Shown here one piece after another: positions 33,732-43,135 of a stretch of DNA of 64,000 nucleotides (position 1 is the stretch's first letter; every line of letters starts with the position of its first letter). The translations under genes and the position numbers were made by a program. This DNA comes from Pseudoalteromonas sp. T1lg88 (GTDB taxonomy: Bacteria; Pseudomonadota; Gammaproteobacteria; Enterobacterales; Alteromonadaceae), in contig NZ_PQCF01000031.1 of assembly GCF_002964765.1 (NCBI RefSeq), positions 119,659 to 183,658 of the forward strand, read 5' to 3'. Below the pieces are notes generated by a model. The model saw nothing but the letters and a program-made list of their open reading frames with translations. It was not told where the DNA came from and did no database searches.

Positions 33732-36700
33732 ATGATAGCAAAGTTAAGTGTTGAGCAAGTCAGTTCTGAGCTGGTATTACATTACCTAAAAACAATCAAA
33801 GCTGAAGGCTTTAGTGGCGATGTCGATGCCAGCTATGGCACGCGACTGTTAGCGGCCACCGACAACAGTGTGTATCAAACTATTCCTCAGGGCGTGGTAT
33901 TTCCAAAAACCGATAAAGACGTGCAACTGGCACTGAACATAGCTTCACGCGACCCTTTTCTGTCTTTAACCTTTGGCCCACGCGGTGGCGGTACCGGCAC
34001 CAATGGCCAATCGTTGACACCGGGTATTGTTATCGATCTTTCCCGCTATATGCGCGAAATTCTGGAAATTAACGAGCAAGAAGGTTGGGTGCGGGTTCAA
34101 GCCGGGGTGATCAAAGACCAGCTGAACGACTTTTTGCGCCCCTATGGCTACTTTTTTGCACCTGACTTATCCACCAGTAACCGCGCCACAGTTGGCGGAA
34201 TGATCAATACCGATGCCTCAGGTCAGGGCAGTCTGGTTTATGGTAAAACATCCGATCACACCCTTGGCACTCAAGGCCTTTCTAGCCGATGGCAGCGAAC
34301 TCAATACCCAAGGGGTGAGTGTCGAAAAAGCCAAATTAATTGCCGAGCAAGACACCGCTGTTGGCAAGGTTTACAAAACTGTATTGGATGTGGCCAGCAG
34401 TAAGCGCGATTTAATTTTAGAAAAATTCCCACGACTGAATCGCTTTTTAACCGGTTATGACTTAGAGCATGTCTTTAATGAGACCATGACCGAGTTTGAT
34501 ATTGGCCGAGTACTGACCGGCTCCGAAGGCTCCTTGGCCATAGTGACAGAAGCCAAGCTCAATATTACGCCCATCGCTAAATTTAAAACCTTGATCAATA
34601 TTAAGTACGACAGTTTCGACTCTGCCCTGCGTAATTCACCATTTTTAGTGGCAGCCGAGGCGACTTCGGTAGAAACCGTTGATAGCAAGGTATTGAACCT
34701 GGCCCGCGAAGACATAGTGTGGCACTCAGTATCGGACTTAATTACGGATGTACCCGGGCAAGAAATGCAAGGCTTAAACATGGTTGAGTTTAATGCCGAG
34801 CAAGAAGGGGATATGAAGGACAAGATTGACGCCCTGTGTGCCAAGCTTGATAACCTCATTGCCAATAAAGAAGCAGGGGTGATTGGCTATCAGCTCACCA
34901 ATAATGTGGCCGATATTCAAAAAATCTATGCCATGCGCAAAAAGTCCGTTGGCTTGCTTGGTAATACCAAGGGTGCTAAAAAGCCGATAGCTTTTGCCGA
35001 AGACACGGCAGTTCCGCCGGAAAATCTCGCCGACTTTATCAGTGAATTCCGTGAGTTACTTGATGGTCACCAACTTGACTATGGCATGTTCGGCCATGTC
35101 GACGCCGGTGTATTACATGTTCGCCCGGCACTGGATATGTGCGATCCGGAGCAGGAAAAAACCCTGCGCCAGATTTCCGATCAGGTGGTGGCATTGACCG
35201 CCAAGTATGGTGGCCTGATGTGGGGTGAACACGGTAAGGGTTATCGTAGCGAGTACGGCCCGGCGTTTTTCGGCGACGAGCTGTTTCAGGAATTGCGCCG
35301 CATTAAATCGGCCTTCGATCCAAACAATAAGCTCAACCCAGGCAAGATCTGTACACCACTTGAAAGTAACGACAGCTTGGTCAGCGTTGATGATAAAAAG
35401 CGCGGCTGGTTCGACCGTCAAATTGATGTCCAGGTACGGGATAGTTTTGCCAACAGCATGAACTGTAATGGTAACGGCCTGTGCTTTAACTATGATGTGA
35501 GCTCGCCCATGTGTCCTTCATACAAGGCCACCGGCGATCGCCGTTACTCGCCAAAAGGGCGCGCCGGATTAATGCGCGAATGGCTGCGACTGCAGGCGGA
35601 GCAGGGCGTTGACCTGCTTGAAGAAGAAAAGGTGATCAGCAAAAAAGATGGCCCAACCTGGTGGGAGCGCTTCCTTAATACTCAGAATAAGCGCAAGGGT
35701 CAGTATGACTTTTCGCACGAAGTGAAAGAGTCCATGGATGAGTGTTTGGCCTGTAAAGCCTGCACCACGGCCTGCCCGATTAAGGTGGATGTGCCGACAT
35801 TCCGTGCCCGCTTTTTGAATTTTTACTACAGCCAATACAACCGCCCGTTAAAAGATTATCTGGTTGCCGGCATAGAACAGACGGCACCATTGCTGGCTAA
35901 GTTCTCGGCCATTACCAATCCAGTGGTTAAATCATCCCCTGTACAATGGGCCATTAAAAAGACTTTGGGTTATGTGGATACGCCGACCCCAAGTCATCCA
36001 AACCTGGCTACGCGCACCGCGACTTTAGAGAAATTCGACCTTAATAAACTTGAGGGGCTAAGCGAAGAGCAGCGCCGAGATTATGTGCTTATCGTGCAAG
36101 ATCCCTTCACCAGTTTTTATGAAGCCGAACTGGTTGAAAGCTTTGCCAAGGTGGTTCAGGCGCTTGGCAAAAAGCCGATCATCTTACCCTTTAAACCCAA
36201 TGGCAAGCCACAACATGTCAAAGGCTTCTTAGATAAATTTGCCCGCACCGCTAAAACCAGTGCTGCATTTTTAGAGAAGGTCAGTGAGTTGGACATTCCC
36301 ATGGTGGGCCTCGATGCCTCATTGGTTTTGTGTTATCGCGATGAATACAATACGGTTTTGGGCGAGCAAAGAGGGGACTTCAATGTCTTGCTGGCCCATG
36401 AATGGCTTGGCGAGCAGACCTTTAAACAACAGGTTTTTGAGCCGCAAGCAAGCTATGTATTGCTGAGCCACTGCAGTGAAACCACCGCCTTACCGCACAG
36501 CGCCAAGGTGTGGCAAAGTATTTTCTCGGCCTTGGGATTACAACTGGATCCACAAGCAACCGGCTGTTGTGGTATGGCCGGCACCTATGGCCACGAACTG
36601 CAAAACCAGGAAAACAGCAGGGCCTTGTATGATCTTAGTTGGAAGGCAAAGGTAGAAAGCACAGCGCCTGCTCAGTTGTTGGCCACGGGTTTTTCATGCC

Positions 36701-36774
36701 GCAGCCAGGTGAAACGTTTTGCCCAATATAAACCGCAGCATCCCATCGAAGTACTGGCCAAGGTGTTGCACTAG
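33732..36774 (+). pseudogene. ydiJ: YdiJ-type FAD-linked oxidoreductase / Fe-S protein, broken by one base
   Basis: A ~1013-codon homologue of E. coli YdiJ: a FAD-binding (GlcD-like) oxidase domain, a 4Fe-4S ferredoxin-like domain and a CCG-type Fe-S domain in one chain; E. coli YdiJ is implicated in D-2-hydroxyglutarate oxidation. Seen are LTFGPRGGGTGTNGQSL, TVGGMINTDASGQGSLVYGKTSDH, GHVDAGVLHVRPALDM, CLACKACTTACPIKVDVPTFRARF and CCGMAGTYGHE. The first frame leaves the family right after GKTSDHTLG, while a second frame continues with KAFLADGSELNTQ. One extra base near 34268-34272 explains this. It may be a real inactivation or a sequencing error. It overlaps the convergent antiporter gene by 4 bp. 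Confidence 0.9.
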
Positions 36775-37973
36775 CTTCGTTTCGCTACGCCATTTTTTCT
36801 GAAAGAATTAGCGATGGGGCGAGTGGTAATACCGTGAATAAAGACGCTGGTCAATATGGTCAGCGTCGCCAACTCACTGAGTAAACCGTCGGCGGAGTCC
36901 AACACCATCAAGGTAAAGACGATGGATGCCAAGCCCCGCGGACCAAACCAGGCCAAGGTGAATTTCTCTTTAAAATTTAACCCGTTAAATACAATTAAAC
37001 TAAATAGAACGGGGATAACCCGCACCAGGGTTGCGGCTATCAGGGCAAAGGCCAACTTGCTCCAGCTTAGATCCATGCTCTGCAACTGCGAATAACTGTA
37101 GGCGCCGAACAAACACCAAATCAAATACGAAAAAAACTCGGCAATGTGCTCGCTTTCCTCGATCAGCTGCATATCCTTACTCGGCCGATACAAATAATCA
37201 AACAGCAAACCGGCAACAAAGGCGGCCACAAATCCGCTGCCGCCCAAGGCTTCAGCCACACTGTAATTGACAATCGCCAATGACAAAATTAAAAATGGAC
37301 TGGAGGCCTTTTCAAAAAAATGGCGTCTGGCGCTGTATCGTATTAAGTAAGTTGCTGACCAGGTGATAAACGTTGCAACCACAAGCGCTATCCCAACTTC
37401 ACGAAACATAAACTCCAGCATCTTCATTGGCGGTTGCCAACTGCCCAGTTGCCAGGACAAGAACAGAAATAGAAAAATCGGCACGCACAGGCCATCGTTC
37501 AATCCGCTTTCAACATTAATGGCTTCACGGAGTTTTAACGGCACCGCTTTGGCTTCTAAGATCCCTTTACTTAAGGCGGCATCGGTTGGCGTTAAAATAA
37601 TTGCCAATAACGCCAAGGCCAATACACTCATCTCTGGAAAAAGCAGGTATCCGGTTAGCACGGTGGCGCAGAAGGTAAGTGGCAGGGCAACAAACAAAAG
37701 CAGCACGGGATATTTATAGGCGCGTTTTAAAATGGCCAGTCGGGTTTTCGCCGCATCTGAAAATAACACTACAGCCAAGGTCAACTCCACCAAAGGTAAG
37801 AGTTGTTCTAAGGGTTGGCCGATTTTAAATTCCGCCAAAAAGATTGCCGCGACCACCATGCCGGTCAGCACAAAGTACATGGGACCGGTGAGTTCGGCCC
37901 GCGCCAACTGACGAAATGAAATGGAGTAGATAAAAAATGCCAGCGCCAACAAGATTGCGATGTAATATTCCAT
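36771..37973 (-). CDS. Na+(K+)/H+ antiporter, NhaP/CPA1-like
   Basis: A 400-residue integral membrane protein with ~11-12 hydrophobic segments and the CPA-family core: VVLFSDAAKTRLAIL, ILTPTDAALSKGILEA (the ...TPTDA motif replacing TDP/ND), INVESGLNDGLCVPIFLF (the NxExGLND transport-site motif) and FTLAWFGPRGLASIVFTLMV. It is expected to exchange Na+ or K+ for protons at the inner membrane. It has no C-terminal TrkA domain. It lies 20 bp downstream of the integrase gene on the same strand and is tail-to-tail with ydiJ. Confidence 0.88.
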   Translation of the reverse strand: MEYYIAILLALAFFIYSISFRQLARAELTGPMYFVLTGMVVAAIFLAEFKIGQPLEQLLPLVELTLAVVLFSDAAKTRLAILKRAYKYPVLLLFVALPLTFCATVLTGYLLFPEMSVLALALLAIILTPTDAALSKGILEAKAVPLKLREAINVESGLNDGLCVPIFLFLFLSWQLGSWQPPMKMLEFMFREVGIALVVATFITWSATYLIRYSARRHFFEKASSPFLILSLAIVNYSVAEALGGSGFVAAFVAGLLFDYLYRPSKDMQLIEESEHIAEFFSYLIWCLFGAYSYSQLQSMDLSWSKLAFALIAATLVRVIPVLFSLIVFNGLNFKEKFTLAWFGPRGLASIVFTLMVLDSADGLLSELATLTILTSVFIHGITTRPIANSFRKNGVAKRS

Positions 37974-37993
37974 GGCTTATCCTCACAGTTCGC

Positions 37994-39205
37994 TTAAAGC
38001 TTACGTTTAACGCCTGACTTAGCTCGTTCTTTTATATTAGTCTGAATATAAATTTGATCTGTGGTTGCTAACTTAGCATGACCCAAATCTTCAGATAAAT
38101 GTTTTAATGGCCGGGTTTGCGCATCATGGGTAGCACCGGTATGGCGCAGCCAGTGCGCGGTTGCCGCCATGAGTTTTTCAGCCTCTTCGGTAAAACCATC
38201 GTGATGAAGTGCGGCGGTGGCCAAATCAAAACTTTGCTGTACCAAACGACGAATTTGTCTAACCGTCATACCGCCTTTGCCGCGCAATTTATGAATGAGC
38301 GGGTAGGGCTCATCGACGCGGGGCAGGGCACTGAGGCCTCGATATAAACGGTAGCGTTTTAAGTAGGCAGTAAAACTTTCACTTAGCGTCACGTCCCGTA
38401 ACTTATTGCCCTTGCCCATGACCCGCAAAAACCAAAAGCCATCGGCGTCTTGCCAAAAGTGCGACATAACCGGTGACCAGTTGGGGCGCTCCGATAATTC
38501 GGAAATGCGTAAGTACAAACCCTTTAAACAGGCCAGGGTAAAAAGATTGCGCTCAAGTTGCGGGTCTTGTTCGCAACGTTCTTCGGTCACCCGCAATACA
38601 TATTCCCATTGCAGATCGCTTAGCGTATCTGGTTGATTTATCTGGGATTGAACAACCAGGTAAGGGCAGTTCTTTTTAACCACGGGAACAAAATTTGTGA
38701 AGGAGCGTTCCTCTAAAATCGCAAATTTATAAAACACATTCAACGCCGTGAAGGTTGAATTGAGAGTTTGCTGGCTCGGCTTGGTTTCTTTGGCCATAAA
38801 AGGGCGCCATTTGGGATTTGCGATACGCTGACCCAGTTTTTGTTTAAAGCGCCACTGCACCGAGTCCGAGCACCAGTCATCACTGGGTTCAACAACAAAA
38901 TCTATGTAGTGCTCAATATCTTCTCGCTTTAGCGCCAGCACAGAGGCCCCCTTGATCAGCCAGGACCAAAGGGCAAAACGTTCTATTTCATTGCGAAAAC
39001 GGGTAAAGGTGGCATCGGATTTACGGCCATAAACATACAAATATTGGTAAATAAATGATAAATCTTTCGAAATTTCAGCAAGGTTTAAGCTTTGTTGGTC
39101 TATAAATAAAGCTAGTTCGGGATATTCGCTGTTCAAGGTGCCATCTTCAAGATGGGCGATTTGATAGCGCAATTGCTTGAACGTATCAACTAAAGGGGTA
39201 AGCAT
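37994..39205 (-). CDS. Tyrosine-type site-specific recombinase (phage integrase family)
   Basis: A 403-residue tyrosine recombinase. The N-terminal half is a SAM-like core-binding domain. The catalytic half shows the first Arg in LACLKGLYLRISELS, the β-hairpin Lys in VMGKGNKLRDVTL, the H-x-x-R box AHWLRHTGATHDA, the second His in EDLGHAKLATT and the nucleophile Tyr in TDQIYIQTNI. It is longer than XerC/D (~300) and not clearly an integron integrase. There are no phage genes, no excisionase and no recognisable att repeats beside it, so it may be a relic or may act on the accessory stretch to its right. Confidence 0.85.
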   Translation of the reverse strand: MLTPLVDTFKQLRYQIAHLEDGTLNSEYPELALFIDQQSLNLAEISKDLSFIYQYLYVYGRKSDATFTRFRNEIERFALWSWLIKGASVLALKREDIEHYIDFVVEPSDDWCSDSVQWRFKQKLGQRIANPKWRPFMAKETKPSQQTLNSTFTALNVFYKFAILEERSFTNFVPVVKKNCPYLVVQSQINQPDTLSDLQWEYVLRVTEERCEQDPQLERNLFTLACLKGLYLRISELSERPNWSPVMSHFWQDADGFWFLRVMGKGNKLRDVTLSESFTAYLKRYRLYRGLSALPRVDEPYPLIHKLRGKGGMTVRQIRRLVQQSFDLATAALHHDGFTEEAEKLMAATAHWLRHTGATHDAQTRPLKHLSEDLGHAKLATTDQIYIQTNIKERAKSGVKRKL

Positions 39206-39291
39206 AAGATAAATAACTAAAAAATTTATGGTCTTAGCTTATCACAAAGTCCGATACTGTCTAGTATTGGACATTAAAGAAGGGGTACTCC

Positions 39292-39867
39292 ATGAAAATT
39301 AGAGCTTCATTTGTTCACATCATGCTATTAGCGGTTGCCGTGCTTACCTTAAACGGCTGTGCCACCTCCAGCAATGCCAGTCCGCAAGCAAAAAGAGAGA
39401 TGGTACAAAGTATGCGCAGCGAAACATTGAAAACCTTGTATGTGCGCAAACCCGATGTGCAAAACCAAATTGCCACCAGTGCCGGTTATGCGGTATTCGA
39501 TAATGCCAACGTCAATGTTCTGTTTGCCAGTTTCGGCGGCGGCTATGGTGTGGTAAAAAATAACCGCACCGGAAAATGGACCTATATGAACATGGGCGAG
39601 GCGGGTTTAGGCTTAGGCCTGGGTGTTAAAGATTTTAATGTGGTGATGGTGTTTCACACCGAAGCGGCATTAAACCGATTTATTGATCATGGTTGGGCGT
39701 TTGGCGGTAATGCCGATGCCGCGGCCAAACATAAAGACAATGGTGGTGCGGTTACCGCCGAAGCCATTGTTGATGATGTGACAGTTTATTCTCTCACCGA
39801 AACAGGTTTAGCCTTGCAAGCAGTGTTAAAAGGGACTAAATTCTGGGTAGATAATGAGCTAAACTAA
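39292..39867 (+). CDS. YSC84/SYLF-domain lipoprotein
   Basis: A 191-residue lipoprotein with a signal peptide ending LTLNGC (lipobox; lipidated Cys at residue 23). The mature part is a SYLF (YSC84) lipid-binding domain: SAGYAVFDNANVNVLFASFGGGYGVV, GLGLGLGVKDFNVVMVFHTEAALNRFIDHGWAFGGNADAA and VTVYSLTETGLALQAVLKGTKFW. It should sit at the periplasmic face of a membrane. In eukaryotes SYLF binds phosphoinositides; the bacterial role is unclear. Its promoter region abuts the divergent integrase. A terminator follows. Confidence 0.88.
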   Translation: MKIRASFVHIMLLAVAVLTLNGCATSSNASPQAKREMVQSMRSETLKTLYVRKPDVQNQIATSAGYAVFDNANVNVLFASFGGGYGVVKNNRTGKWTYMNMGEAGLGLGLGVKDFNVVMVFHTEAALNRFIDHGWAFGGNADAAAKHKDNGGAVTAEAIVDDVTVYSLTETGLALQAVLKGTKFWVDNELN

Positions 39868-39889
39868 CATTTTTAAAGTCTTATGGTTG

Positions 39890-39930
39890 GAAAGTGGTCT
39901 ATTTTAGATTAAATAGGCCGCTTTTTTTTG
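39890..39930 (+). terminator. Terminator of the SYLF lipoprotein gene
   Basis: AGTGGTCTATTT-TAGATT-AAATAGGCCGCTTTTTTTT: a 12-bp stem with G-U pairs and a T-run, ~25 bp after the stop. The rest of the 353-bp gap to 40220 holds nothing I recognise. Confidence 0.75.
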
Positions 39931-40220
39931 TGTTATCCTTTTCCATTCAGCGCCTTAGCGCTTCCCGTTCAGATACTTTACCCGCATTCTATAGAATCAC
40001 ATAGCATTTAACATAATCTAATTTATGGGATATTTAATTAAGGAGGTACTGTTCAGGATATTTTTGGCTTCTAAAGAAGAATCCTGCTTGGCTGATTGTT
40101 CTTCGCTACTCATTGCGAGTATCATCTGATCTTCCCTCAAACAACTAGACATCTTTTATTTTGAAAATGAAGTAAGATAGAAGGTGTTATGAGAAATAGC
40201 GGAAATTTGAAGGATCAACT

Positions 40221-40541
40221 GTGAAATTTCTATATTATCGTTTAACAAGTTTGCTGACTGTAAAGTTCATTAAGGATGGTTTCAAGTCAGAGCTAAAATG
40301 TTATGGCCCTATTACCGAGCTAAACAAGAATCAGCTGTTAGAACTTTTTAACTCGAACGCTTTTAGAAAAGGCTTACCGCGTAACTATAAAATTGAATTT
40401 CATTTGTTGAAAGATTCAGGTCGATTAAGAATTGTATTTACCCGCTCACCCAATGAGTCAATCGAACAACGTATTCGGAATGCCTTCCGTTATTGCGATT
40501 ATGAAAAGCCTTTAGACAAATCTAACCTCTTAAAAAAGTGA
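40221..40541 (+). CDS. Hypothetical protein (106 residues)
   Basis: Not recognised. A basic, soluble protein (MKFLYYRLTSLLTVKFIKDGFKSELKCYG...) with GLPRNYKIEFHLLKDSGRLRIVFTRSPNESIEQRIRNAFRYCDYEKP, which reads as a plausible folded α/β protein. A weak GGAGGT-like stretch is not close to the ATG. Codon use is AT-rich, as in the next gene. It belongs to the accessory stretch right of the integrase. Coding status is likely but unproven. Confidence 0.45.
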   Translation: MKFLYYRLTSLLTVKFIKDGFKSELKCYGPITELNKNQLLELFNSNAFRKGLPRNYKIEFHLLKDSGRLRIVFTRSPNESIEQRIRNAFRYCDYEKPLDKSNLLKK

Positions 40542-40892
40542 TGTAACTTTAGTTACGCCAAACCGTTAGCTAACATTCCTAAGCAACCACTTATGCTCTT
40601 TAGACTGTTACTTACTGAAAAACCAAATTTTTTGCGCGCTTCGTATTCACTATTTGTACTCATCTGTTAATCTGCTTTAAACGCCCTGCCGCCGTTAAAA
40701 ACGAAAATGAAATAAAGCATTGGAAATCATTGACATGTGGATCTCTCTTCAACGAGGATTACCCGCATATTGGTGATCATTAAAGACCACCATGAACTAA
40801 CAGACAGTCTAAATCCTGGGTCGGAGCCCATAGGAGTTCCGCTATTTAACTAGGTTTTGTGGTAGTGGATAAAAGCCCTTAAAGGACATAAA
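40542..40892. other. 351-bp gene-free region in the accessory stretch
   Basis: No gene, RNA or clear repeat is supported. A short imperfect dyad (CGGAGCCCATAGGAGTTCCG, 40824-40843) is the only structure noticed. Confidence 0.35.
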
Positions 40893-41846
40893 ATGAAAAC
40901 ATTTTTTACAAGTCATTTAGCTATACCCTTTTTTCTAATTATTATTTCTTTGATTTGGCTTGGTTATTCTATATTTACAAAAAACATATTTATCAAGGAG
41001 TTAACATTTTCTTTTGTTGCTCTTTCTGCCGCATTTTTCATGTTCACTTTAAACTCTTTTTTCAACCTTAAAGAGGAAAGATTCACCTCAAAGATAAACT
41101 CACACATATTAATTGGAGAAGACTATTTTAGATTATATAAAAAAGAAGAAAGTTTCGATAATAGCAACTTCTTCGCATTAGAAAATAGCAATGAAATATT
41201 TAAGAAAGTTAATCTTGACAAAAAAATAAATAAGTCCCTCACAATTGAAGAGTTAGAGTTGAGACAACAAAAAATAAAATATTATTTGATCATAGTTATC
41301 ATGTCTGACTGGCTGCAAAGGAACTCGGATTGGGAAAAGAAAAAAACAGATTTCCACTTCACTAATGTAATTAATTTTCGTAACAACGCTGATAACTCGA
41401 ATGATACGTTTATTCCCAATAGTGAGATAGATAAGCTATTAGATTTTAAAAGCCCCAATTTGACGCTAAGTAAAAACACAATAAAGAAAGGGCTTATACT
41501 TCCACCTAAAACAAAAATATCAATAGACGAAGAATCAATAAAAGTAACCAACCCTTTTGTTGAAATAAAAATAGAATTTGAAGTAGACTACAATAAATAT
41601 TTAGGCAGGATATCCCATGCAGGAAAAAAATTTAAATTAATAGATGATTTGAGGATCCCTTTAAATCAACGCCAGAGTGAGCCATCAAACATGCAAGCCG
41701 TAACATATTTTTCCTATAGCTTTTCGCCATTTTACAAAGGCCACCCAAAAATTGAGGATTACAGAAAGTGGGTGAATGAAGTTCACCAAATGCTATGTGC
41801 CTCTTTATCTTACCAGAGCCTAGACAAATTTGATAAGTGCAGTTAA
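40893..41846 (+). CDS. AT-rich two-pass membrane protein, unknown function
   Basis: A 317-residue protein of no recognised family. It has two N-terminal membrane helices (AIPFFLIIISLIWLGYSIF and ELTFSFVALSAAFFMFTLNSFF), then a ~260-residue, Lys/Asn/Ile-rich cytoplasmic domain with coiled-coil tendency (KSLTIEELELRQQKIKYYLI) and later WLQRNSDWEKKKTDF. Base composition is visibly much more AT-rich than the surrounding genes, a sign of recent transfer. Two N-terminal helices with a cytoplasmic domain is a layout seen in defence effectors, but no defence domain can be identified. Confidence 0.6.
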   Translation: MKTFFTSHLAIPFFLIIISLIWLGYSIFTKNIFIKELTFSFVALSAAFFMFTLNSFFNLKEERFTSKINSHILIGEDYFRLYKKEESFDNSNFFALENSNEIFKKVNLDKKINKSLTIEELELRQQKIKYYLIIVIMSDWLQRNSDWEKKKTDFHFTNVINFRNNADNSNDTFIPNSEIDKLLDFKSPNLTLSKNTIKKGLILPPKTKISIDEESIKVTNPFVEIKIEFEVDYNKYLGRISHAGKKFKLIDDLRIPLNQRQSEPSNMQAVTYFSYSFSPFYKGHPKIEDYRKWVNEVHQMLCASLSYQSLDKFDKCS

Positions 41847-42007
41847 CACAACGTTTTTATCATTTTGAGAGCATAATTTTATCGCAACGCTCTATATAGA
41901 TAGTAAATGACGATGTTCAACCATTTCCATCGGGAAAGCTATAGAGGGCTTAAGTAATCAGAAGAGTAAAGTACGTCGTCGGCATTTCAAGCAACTTTAA
42001 AATAATG

Positions 42008-42370
42008 CTAATTGCTTGATTGCCTTAGCACATAACGCCCATCTATCTTAAGCTCGATTAAATGTATCCCTTTAAATGTGCGAAGAACGCGGGCTTCTGT
42101 ATTTTCGGAAAAACGAACTTTCCTAAGGAAATCACAATCTGCGCGCGATTTTGGAAGGACCAAGGTATAGTCACCATTTGCGTTGCGGATTTTCACGTAG
42201 AACGCCTTCTCCGATCTGTCATATTTTCTTTCGCCTTTATCGTGAAGGGTGCCGGCAATTACATCATATTCTTCAATATCATTACTTCGAGCATAGTCGC
42301 TGCTGAGGTACATACCATAAAGCACAGCCGCAGCTAATATGAAAAGTAAAATATCACTAAATATCTTCAT
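42008..42370 (-). CDS. Membrane-anchored hypothetical protein
   Basis: 120 residues with an N-terminal signal anchor (MKIFSDILLFILAAAVLYGMYL) and a small strand-rich outer domain (FYVKIRNANGDYTLVLPKSRADCDFLRKV...HLIELKIDGRYVL). No family is recognised. It lies alone in the accessory stretch. Confidence 0.5.
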   Translation of the reverse strand: MKIFSDILLFILAAAVLYGMYLSSDYARSNDIEEYDVIAGTLHDKGERKYDRSEKAFYVKIRNANGDYTLVLPKSRADCDFLRKVRFSENTEARVLRTFKGIHLIELKIDGRYVLRQSSN

Positions 42371-42609
42371 TGATATAATTTGCCCAACGTATTTATCCGT
42401 TTTTTATATGAAACTTTCAGTACGGTAAGAGCCATATAAACGCGCTATTAAATAAAAATCTCACTAAATCATAAAGTAATGGAAAAACACTTACCTCACA
42501 AGCACCCGGCCTACTCTACAGGTTCAACAGACTTCCTGTGATGGTCTATTCTTTTATTCGTACACGCGCAGTACGTACAGATACTTCCCCCATCATAAGG
42601 ATCAATTCA

Positions 42610-42903
42610 ATGAAGATAATTTCTTACACCATGGTATCAGCAGTACTTTTAGCGTCGTCGTTTGCTGTCGCTGCGGAGGCAAAAAATCCGCAACAGGCAT
42701 GCTGGGGACAGGCAACCAAGGTCTTTGCACAAACCGGGGCTATGGGCGAGCACAGCAGTGAGCAACCCACACCGAGAATGGGCTTACGTAATTTAGCGCG
42801 GTTATTATATGAAGCCGGAATTATCGATGATGACACCATGGAGGCACTAGGCCAATTCGTCGCCGATGAACTGGGTCTTTCCATCGACGCTTGTATGGAC
42901 TAG
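42610..42903 (+). CDS. Secreted small hypothetical protein
   Basis: The ATG at 42610 (AAGGATCAATTCA upstream) gives a 97-residue protein with a clean signal peptide (MKIISYTMVSAVLLASSFAVAAEA). The mature ~75-residue protein has two cysteines (QQACWGQ and IDACMD) likely to pair, and a helical RMGLRNLARLLYEAGIIDDDTMEALGQFVADELG. An alternative ATG at 42538 would bury the signal peptide. The function is unknown. Confidence 0.6.
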   Translation: MKIISYTMVSAVLLASSFAVAAEAKNPQQACWGQATKVFAQTGAMGEHSSEQPTPRMGLRNLARLLYEAGIIDDDTMEALGQFVADELGLSIDACMD

Positions 42904-42978
42904 CTAGGTTACATTGTTCTGCAGCTCAAGCGATAGAAGAGTCCTTAACCGCTCACATACGGCCGAATCATAAGTAAA

Positions 42979-43009
42979 TAGCCACCAGCCTTCTGAGTTC
43001 TGGTGGCTA
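42979..43009. terminator. Strong hairpin downstream of the secreted-protein gene
   Basis: TAGCCACCAG ... CTGGTGGCTA, a perfect 10-bp stem with an 11-nt loop but no T-run. It could be a terminator-like or RNA-stabilising structure. Confidence 0.4.
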
Positions 43010-43135
43010 AATTGCAAGGCAGGCCTTCCCTACTCCAGCCCTTTCCCCGCTACTAATAACAATAAACACAGGTATCGTTTGAGTTAATTGTGGAAACATA
43101 GATAATACAACCAAAATAATAACAACAACTTAACA

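Noticed and set aside
38050..38068. GATCTGTGGTTGCTAAC in the integrase gene as a right-side iteron
   Set aside because: It lacks the TTTTACYAAS block (several mismatches); treated as chance.
40893..42903. A named antiphage defence system in the accessory stretch
   Set aside because: No nuclease, TIR, ATPase, reverse transcriptase or toxin-antitoxin motif was found in these genes; only composition and layout are suggestive.
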